NCBI GenBank assembly: GCA_003552485.1
Contig: PUMX01000016.1
Span: forward strand, 1-9,364
Origin: Candidatus Hydrogenedentota bacterium
GTDB lineage: Bacteria; Hydrogenedentota; Hydrogenedentia; Hydrogenedentales; SLHB01
DNA: 9,364 nucleotides
Direction of reading: 5' to 3'
Positions 6,239-9,364 of the stretch are shown here, in pieces. The translations under genes and the position numbers were made by a program. The notes under the pieces are model-generated. The model worked only from the letters and a program-made list of their open reading frames with translations. It ran no database searches and was not told where the DNA came from. Position 1 is the stretch's first letter. The number at the start of each line of letters is the position of its first letter.

Positions 6239-6661
6239 TCATCGTGATTGGGCAAACGATGCTTGCAGATCCGCAAGCGCTCGATTGATCCGGCCGCAGG
6301 AAAGCGTTTCCACGGCCCGTTGCAGCTTGGGAATGGCGCCGCCTACTTTGCGCCCATTACGCACGGTTCCAAACAAATGCCGGCTCACGGTGGACTGGGA
6401 GAGGTTTAACGTTGCCGCGATGTCCTCTTGGGTCCTGCCCTGGAAGTAGTAGAGATCGACGACTTCGCGCTGCCGCTGCGTCAACTCGGAATCAATGAGC
6501 TCGGTTACCGTGGGGAGAACCTGCTGAAAGAAAGACTGCAACGCATGCCTGCGCTGACGGTCCTGTTCGGTCTCAAACCACAACGCCTTCTCCGCTGGAA
6601 TATTGTCAAGATGAGATGCATCCAGCGGGACTTCCCAGAATTCCGCTCTGAATTGGGCCAT
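6239..6661 (-). CDS. Small protein with sigma-70 region 4-type helix-turn-helix
   Basis: A 140-residue protein. Residues 1-55 are charged and helical with no recognisable domain. Residues 58-96 read as sigma region 4: ELTQRQREVVDLYYFQGRTQ followed by EDIAATLNLSQSTVSRHLFG, the 'LTxxQREVxxLyyxxGxTQedIAxxLgxSqsTVSrh' pattern with a good helix-turn-helix at about 77-96. The tail (97-140) is basic then helical. Sigma region 2, needed for core binding and -10 melting, is absent, so it is not a complete ECF sigma factor; a DNA-binding regulator or anti-sigma-style accessory is more likely. The ATG at 6659-6661 has AGGAG nine bases upstream. The upstream frame is open but has no good start. The gene lies between the candidate RNA terminator and the OmpA-like gene, in the same direction as both. 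Confidence 0.8.
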   Translation of the reverse strand: MAQFRAEFWEVPLDASHLDNIPAEKALWFETEQDRQRRHALQSFFQQVLPTVTELIDSELTQRQREVVDLYYFQGRTQEDIAATLNLSQSTVSRHLFGTVRNGRKVGGAIPKLQRAVETLSCGRINRALADLQASFAQSR

Positions 6662-6886
6662 TGTCTTGCGCTCCTGACCGGCTGTCGCGCCGGGAAAATG
6701 ATCGTTGCGGGGGAGGTGAAGCTGATGAACGGGAACATACGCGCCATCGCAGGCCGCGCTTTCGTTTCGCCGTATGGCCAGGAACTGTGAGGGCCGGCGT
6801 TCGTAAGCGGCCCTGCGCCGTAAGCAGAAGCAGATGCATCATGGTCTTAATTCCTTTCGGGTTTTGCTATGTGTTTGTCCGTGAAT
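6662..6886. other. Upstream region of the sigma-4-like gene
   Basis: This stretch leads from the terminator at 6887-6928 to the sigma-4-like gene. I see no good promoter in it. A minus-strand ATG at 6842 has an AAGGAA nine bases before it and opens a 78-codon frame (MMHLLLLTAQGR..., 6606-6842). That frame overlaps the regulator in another phase; it could be a leader peptide but is more likely chance. Confidence 0.35.
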
Positions 6887-6928
6887 AAAAAAACGCCGCG
6901 GGCTGGCGCTTGGTCCAACCCGCGGCGT
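6887..6928 (-). terminator. Strong intrinsic terminator of a minus-strand transcript
   Basis: On the minus strand ACGCCGCGGG (6928-6919) pairs perfectly with CCCGCGGCGT (6902-6893) around a 16-base loop, and seven T residues follow (6893-6887). This is the best terminator in the window. No supported protein gene ends just upstream of it, which is the main reason to suspect a non-coding transcript. Confidence 0.9.
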
Positions 6929-7123
6929 GGTTTGATGCTTGCGTTTGTTGAATCTTGCCTCGCTACATAACCGGCGCCCCGGGGCGTGAACCAAGCACGG
7001 CCTTTAGGGCCGTGCGATGGGTCCACTCGGACCACACCGCAAGGCGCGTCTTCAGGCGGCGCTCTGTGGCGTTCGGCAACATGTTGGTTCAGACCCTTTG
7101 CGACCCGGATATTCCAAAGATTG
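6887..7123 (-). ncRNA. Candidate structured non-coding RNA, class unknown
   Basis: A transcript of about 235 bases is implied by a promoter-like pair at 7130-7158 and the strong terminator at 6887-6928. Between them, in RNA order: a 5' hairpin CUUUG/CAAAG (7119-7115 with 7100-7096); a long-range stem UGAACCAA/UUGGUUCA (7091-7084 with 6994-6987); inside it GGUCC/GGACC (7033-7029 with 7024-7020) and the very stable GCACGGCC/GGCCGUGC (7015-7008 with 7002-6995); then a CGCCCCGGGGCG palindrome (6986-6975) and an A-rich, G-poor tail before the terminator. No good reading frame with a ribosome site fits the span. I checked for tmRNA, RNase P, SRP RNA, 6S RNA and tRNA signatures and saw none that fits. 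The RNA itself is an inference from signals. Confidence 0.5.
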
Positions 7124-7129
7124 AGAGGG

Positions 7130-7158
7130 AGTATACAATCTTCCACCAACGCATGCAA
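7130..7158 (-). promoter_or_regulatory. Candidate promoter of the non-coding RNA
   Basis: On the minus strand TTGCAT (7158-7153) and TATACT (7135-7130) are exactly 17 bases apart; the -10 matches five of six and the -35 four of six. Start is predicted near 7123. Confidence 0.55.
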
Positions 7159-7513
7159 GTCTGCATCAGCTTGCTTAAGCTGGCAATCAAGCCGGCATAA
7201 CACTCGGCCCGTATACGGCCACGAAGCACTTCCACAATCCGGAAACCACCCCCAACATCCTTGGTTCTGTGGGCGCGCACTTCGATCCGCGCCAAGGGTG
7301 AATCGAGCGAGTGTGCGGCGAGGACCAGCGCAAGCCGGCGCCACGACTCGCCATTGCGCGGCGGGCACAGCAAATGCGTGGGACTTGGCGAGTGGGGGAG
7401 ATCTTCAGCGCTGACAGAAGAAATGGAGAGAAGCAATCGCACATATTGTGTTCAATTCGGGAAATGACGACACGTACAGACAATATATTGTAGATTGCAG
7501 ATACATAACCCAT
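7159..7513. other. Region upstream of two divergent promoters, no supported gene
   Basis: This lies between the minus-strand RNA promoter and the plus-strand M23 promoter. Open frames exist on both strands, including a GTG-started minus frame 7089-7442 with a protein-like middle (SPLARIEVRAHRTKDVGGG), but none has a ribosome site or a family I know. The 7440-7513 part is AT-rich and holds the palindrome CAATATATTG (7481-7490). Confidence 0.35.
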
Positions 7514-7542
7514 TTGACATCGGAAAACCGGCATGGTATAGT
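7514..7542 (+). promoter_or_regulatory. Sigma-70 promoter of the M23-bactofilin operon
   Basis: TTGACA (7514-7519, full consensus) and TATAGT (7537-7542, five of six) are 17 bases apart. This is the best promoter in the window. The start is predicted near 7549, leaving a leader of about 170 bases before the M23 gene. Confidence 0.85.
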
Positions 7543-7596
7543 TTGGACTCTCCGCAGGGAACCCAGGCGCAGTTTCCTGGATTATAGGCTTCAACG

Positions 7597-7678
7597 CACA
7601 ACGCACCACTTGGGGGTAAGGTTGCGGCGGGAGAACACTCGAAGCGGAAGCCAGAGTGAAAATGCCGCAAGCGTTGTG
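7597..7678 (+). promoter_or_regulatory. Three-tier stem in the leader of the M23-bactofilin message
   Basis: Three perfect nested stems occur: CACAACGC (7597-7604) with GCGTTGTG (7671-7678); TTGCGGC (7622-7628) with GCCGCAA (7664-7670); and CACTC (7636-7640) with GAGTG (7654-7658). The outer two abut on the 3' side with no gap, while the 5' side carries a 17-base bulge. A further hairpin CCAGG/CCTGG sits at 7563-7580. The element ends about 28 bases before the ribosome site. It may be a cis-regulatory leader; I recognise no riboswitch class. Confidence 0.5.
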
Positions 7679-7722
7679 GTTTCTTCTTTTGTCTCCTCGT
7701 GAGGGAGGGAGGTTTGCCTTTC

Positions 7723-8730
7723 ATGAAGAAATGGACTTTGCTGGTCATTCCGCAAGGTCAGGGCGCTACCAGTACGCTCAACCTGTATTCCGTGCAGATT
7801 TGGTGTGTGGTTGCATTGCTTGTGGCGCTCACCTTCGCCTCGGCGTTTTTTTACAAGCGTTACCAGATAACTCGTAACGAGCTTGCTCAGGCGCAGGAAA
7901 TTACGCGCGAATTACAGACCAACCGGCCCAATAATGGAGCGCCGGCTCCGGTTCTTACATCCGACGAACTAACGGAATTGGGCCGCCAGATTCGGGCGGA
8001 GTATGAAGCGCGGGATGACGCGATTACGCGAGATCTCAGTGATCTGTATGACCTTGAGATGCAGGTTCGCGAAGTGCATGGCCTGCCGCCACGAACGACA
8101 GCCGCCGTGCCGCCGCCTACCAACGGCAACAACGCAAATGGCCAAGGCGGCGCGCCCAGCGTCTTTTCCGGCGCGTCACTCGATGCTGATGAGATGATGG
8201 CGCGGCCGGCCACGTTGACCTATGGCATGGCGCGCCCGTCGGCCGATGTGATTGTGCAGGAAATCAACTTGCGCACGGAAAGCCTGCGCGAGCTGCTGCA
8301 CAGCATGGAGGAGATGCAGGACCAGGTGGCGCGCACGCCGTCGATCTGGCCCACCAAGCATCCGCGCGCTCAAATGAGTTCGGGCTTTGGTTACCGCCGC
8401 GATCCGTTCAATAACTCAGTGCGCCATCATGATGGGGTGGACTTTTCGGCGCCGCATGGCAGCAATGTGAAGGTCACCGGGCGCGGCGTGGTTGTCGGTT
8501 CGGAATATGACCAGTATTTGGGCCATGTCGTGAAAGTTGACCATGGCGAGGGAATCGAGACTTGGTATGGCCATATGCATGAGCGCCATGTCAATGTGGG
8601 AGACGAAGTCGACCGCGGCGACGTCATCGGGCTTGTAGGCAGCACGGGGCGTAGCACCGGGCCTCATATCCATTACGAAGTGCGGCGCGACGGACAACCC
8701 GTTGACCCCGCAAAATACTTGGGCAATTGA
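7723..8730 (+). CDS. Membrane-anchored M23 (LytM-type) peptidoglycan endopeptidase
   Basis: A 335-residue protein. Layout: a short cytoplasmic N-terminus KKWTLLVIPQGQGATST (2-18), one membrane helix (about 25-43), a helical, coiled-coil-prone segment (50-118), a Pro/Asn/Gly-rich linker (121-150), another helix (about 177-205), and a C-terminal M23 domain (212-335). The M23 zinc and catalytic set is intact: HHDGVDF (His236 and Asp240), WYGHMHE (His284, His286) and GPHIHYEV (His315, His317). It should cut peptide cross-links in the periplasm. The ATG at 7723 has GGGAGG ten bases upstream; a GTG at 7699 in frame lacks this support. The bactofilin gene starts at its stop codon. The architecture matches bactofilin-associated M23 proteins (LmdC-like), whose cytoplasmic N-terminus is thought to contact the bactofilin polymer. 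Intact residues indicate an active enzyme. Confidence 0.93.
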   Translation: MKKWTLLVIPQGQGATSTLNLYSVQIWCVVALLVALTFASAFFYKRYQITRNELAQAQEITRELQTNRPNNGAPAPVLTSDELTELGRQIRAEYEARDDAITRDLSDLYDLEMQVREVHGLPPRTTAAVPPPTNGNNANGQGGAPSVFSGASLDADEMMARPATLTYGMARPSADVIVQEINLRTESLRELLHSMEEMQDQVARTPSIWPTKHPRAQMSSGFGYRRDPFNNSVRHHDGVDFSAPHGSNVKVTGRGVVVGSEYDQYLGHVVKVDHGEGIETWYGHMHERHVNVGDEVDRGDVIGLVGSTGRSTGPHIHYEVRRDGQPVDPAKYLGN

Positions 8731-8732
8731 CT

Positions 8733-9170
8733 ATGCTTGATGGCGGACGCAAGAAAGGCGGCGACACCAAAGCGCTGACCATTATTGGCCAAGGCACACT
8801 GTTCAGCGGCGAGGTGCAATCCAAGGGCACAATCCGGATCGAAGGCCAGATGAAAGGCGCTATCCACTCGGAAGACACTATCGTGGTGCAGGAGACCGGC
8901 CAGGTCAAGGCTGATCTTGTGGCCAATCAGATTGTCATCAGCGGCTACGTGGAAGGCAATGTGTTCGCCCGGGATCGCCTCGAAGTCACGGCCAGCGCCA
9001 AGCTAGTAGGCGACATCACCGCTCCGCGGATAAGCATTGCGGAGGGCGTACTGTTTGAGGGCAAGTGCACTATGAAGCCGCCGGGCGAAGCGGCGGCCCC
9101 CGCATTGCCGTCAACATCCGCAAAAAAACTAAGCGACAGCGCTCAGGCGGCCTCGTCGAATAACGGCTGA
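8733..9170 (+). CDS. Bactofilin (polymer-forming cytoskeletal protein)
   Basis: A 145-residue protein. A short basic, Gly-rich N-tail (1-13, MLDGGRKKGGDTK) precedes a bactofilin beta-helix (about 14-113) built of short repeats such as TLFSGEV, GTIRIEGQMKGAIHS, VKADLVANQIVISGYVEGNV and LEVTASAKLVGDI. An Ala/Ser/Pro-rich, disordered tail (115-145) follows. Bactofilins form nucleotide-free filaments on the inner membrane and organise cell-wall enzymes. The ATG at 8733 lies two bases after the M23 stop. An in-frame TTG at 8727 overlaps that stop and would add two residues. Neither start has a good ribosome site, so translational coupling to the M23 gene is likely. The pairing with an M23 protein matches CcmA-Csd and BacA-LmdC shape modules. 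Confidence 0.93.
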   Translation: MLDGGRKKGGDTKALTIIGQGTLFSGEVQSKGTIRIEGQMKGAIHSEDTIVVQETGQVKADLVANQIVISGYVEGNVFARDRLEVTASAKLVGDITAPRISIAEGVLFEGKCTMKPPGEAAAPALPSTSAKKLSDSAQAASSNNG

Positions 9171-9217
9171 GGCCGGTAAGAGTAGTCTGCGGCGCCGGCG
9201 GGAAGCGCCTCACGCCA

Positions 9218-9234
9218 GGCGGCTTCGTGCCGCC
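9218..9234 (+). terminator. Small GC hairpin after the bactofilin gene
   Basis: GGCGGC (9218-9223) pairs with GCCGCC (9229-9234) around a five-base loop TTCGT. No T-run follows, so termination is uncertain; it separates the bactofilin from the folD start. Confidence 0.35.
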
Positions 9235-9319
9235 AATCCGCTCGGGCAGACGTGGACAAAGCGGTGGTAACACATCGGGCATTGCATCTGAACGGCGACG
9301 TTTAAGGGTTGGGGAGCCA

Positions 9320-9364
9320 ATGGCACGAAAAACCGGCGCTAAAGTGATTGACGGCAAGCGTATC
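9320..9364 (+). CDS. folD: Start of a FolD-like methylenetetrahydrofolate dehydrogenase/cyclohydrolase, cut by the window
   Basis: Only 15 residues are present, MARKTGAKVIDGKRI. The AKVIDGKRI segment matches the conserved opening of FolD (E. coli begins MAAKIIDGKTIA), the bifunctional enzyme that interconverts methylene-, methenyl- and formyl-tetrahydrofolate. GGGGAG ends only three bases before the ATG and AAGGG lies further up, so the start is plausible but not certain; an in-frame GTG at 9344 is an alternative. The call rests on one short motif. Confidence 0.6.
   Translation, partial: MARKTGAKVIDGKRI

Noticed and set aside
6606..6842. Minus-strand frame MMHLLLLTAQGR... with AAGGAA before its ATG
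   Set aside because: It overlaps the sigma-4-like gene in another phase and becomes Arg/Ser-rich. A leader peptide is possible but unsupported.
6957..7123. tmRNA, tRNA, RNase P, SRP or 6S RNA in the candidate RNA span (a GGTTCA T-loop-like string is present)
   Set aside because: There is no CCA end or acceptor stem, no tag reading frame, no conserved RNase P or SRP core strings, and the multi-branched shape does not resemble the rod of 6S RNA.
6847..7368. Minus-strand 173-codon frame running through the terminator at 6887-6928
   Set aside because: A gene would not read through such a strong terminator; composition is Arg/Pro/Ala-rich as in random GC-rich frames.
7089..7442. Minus-strand 117-codon frame with a GTG start and some protein-like stretches
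   Set aside because: No ribosome site, no family match, and its last part overlaps the promoter and structured RNA signals. It could be a remnant but cannot be supported.

Overview
The window looks like a chromosomal piece of a GC-rich, Gram-negative bacterium outside the best-known model groups. An OmpA-type peptidoglycan-binding protein and a membrane-anchored M23 endopeptidase imply a diderm envelope. A signal-peptide-bearing xylose-isomerase-like TIM barrel and a divergent YchF relative fit lineages such as Hydrogenedentota, Planctomycetota or related phyla. That placement is a guess from gene style, not an identification. No CRISPR array, tRNA, rRNA, insertion sequence or transposase was recognised.

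Layout. At the left edge is the 3' part of a plus-strand GNAT acetyltransferase. About 560 bases without a convincing gene follow, then a 54-residue FmdB-type zinc ribbon gene (1051-1215, +). Next comes a minus-strand block. It holds a YchF-like P-loop ATPase (2629-3687) followed by a DHH/DHHA1 phosphoesterase (1494-2546), probably co-transcribed. Further along are a secreted TIM-barrel protein (4076-4909), an OmpA/Pal-like protein with a polyproline linker (5283-5954) and a small protein with a sigma-70 region 4-type helix-turn-helix (6239-6661).

Between 6662 and 7722 there is no convincing protein gene, but the stretch is rich in signals. On the minus strand a promoter-like pair (7130-7158) is followed about 235 bases later by a very strong intrinsic terminator (6887-6928), with several stable hairpins between. 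I read this as a candidate free-standing structured non-coding RNA of no class I recognise, and it is the most interesting item here. On the plus strand a near-consensus sigma-70 promoter (7514-7542) drives a roughly 170-base leader with a three-tier stem. The leader precedes an M23 endopeptidase (7723-8730) that is overlapped or abutted by a bactofilin gene (8733-9170). A folD start is cut by the right edge (9320-9364).

How the genes work together. The M23-bactofilin pair is a known cell-shape module: the bactofilin polymer is thought to position the peptidoglycan hydrolase. The OmpA-like protein ties the outer membrane to the same wall. YchF and DHH proteins suggest housekeeping roles in ribosome or RNA turnover, but both carry changes at normally conserved sites (the DxxG switch in YchF, the first histidine of DHH motif I). 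The OmpA-like protein likewise has Cys in place of the usual peptidoglycan-contacting Asp.
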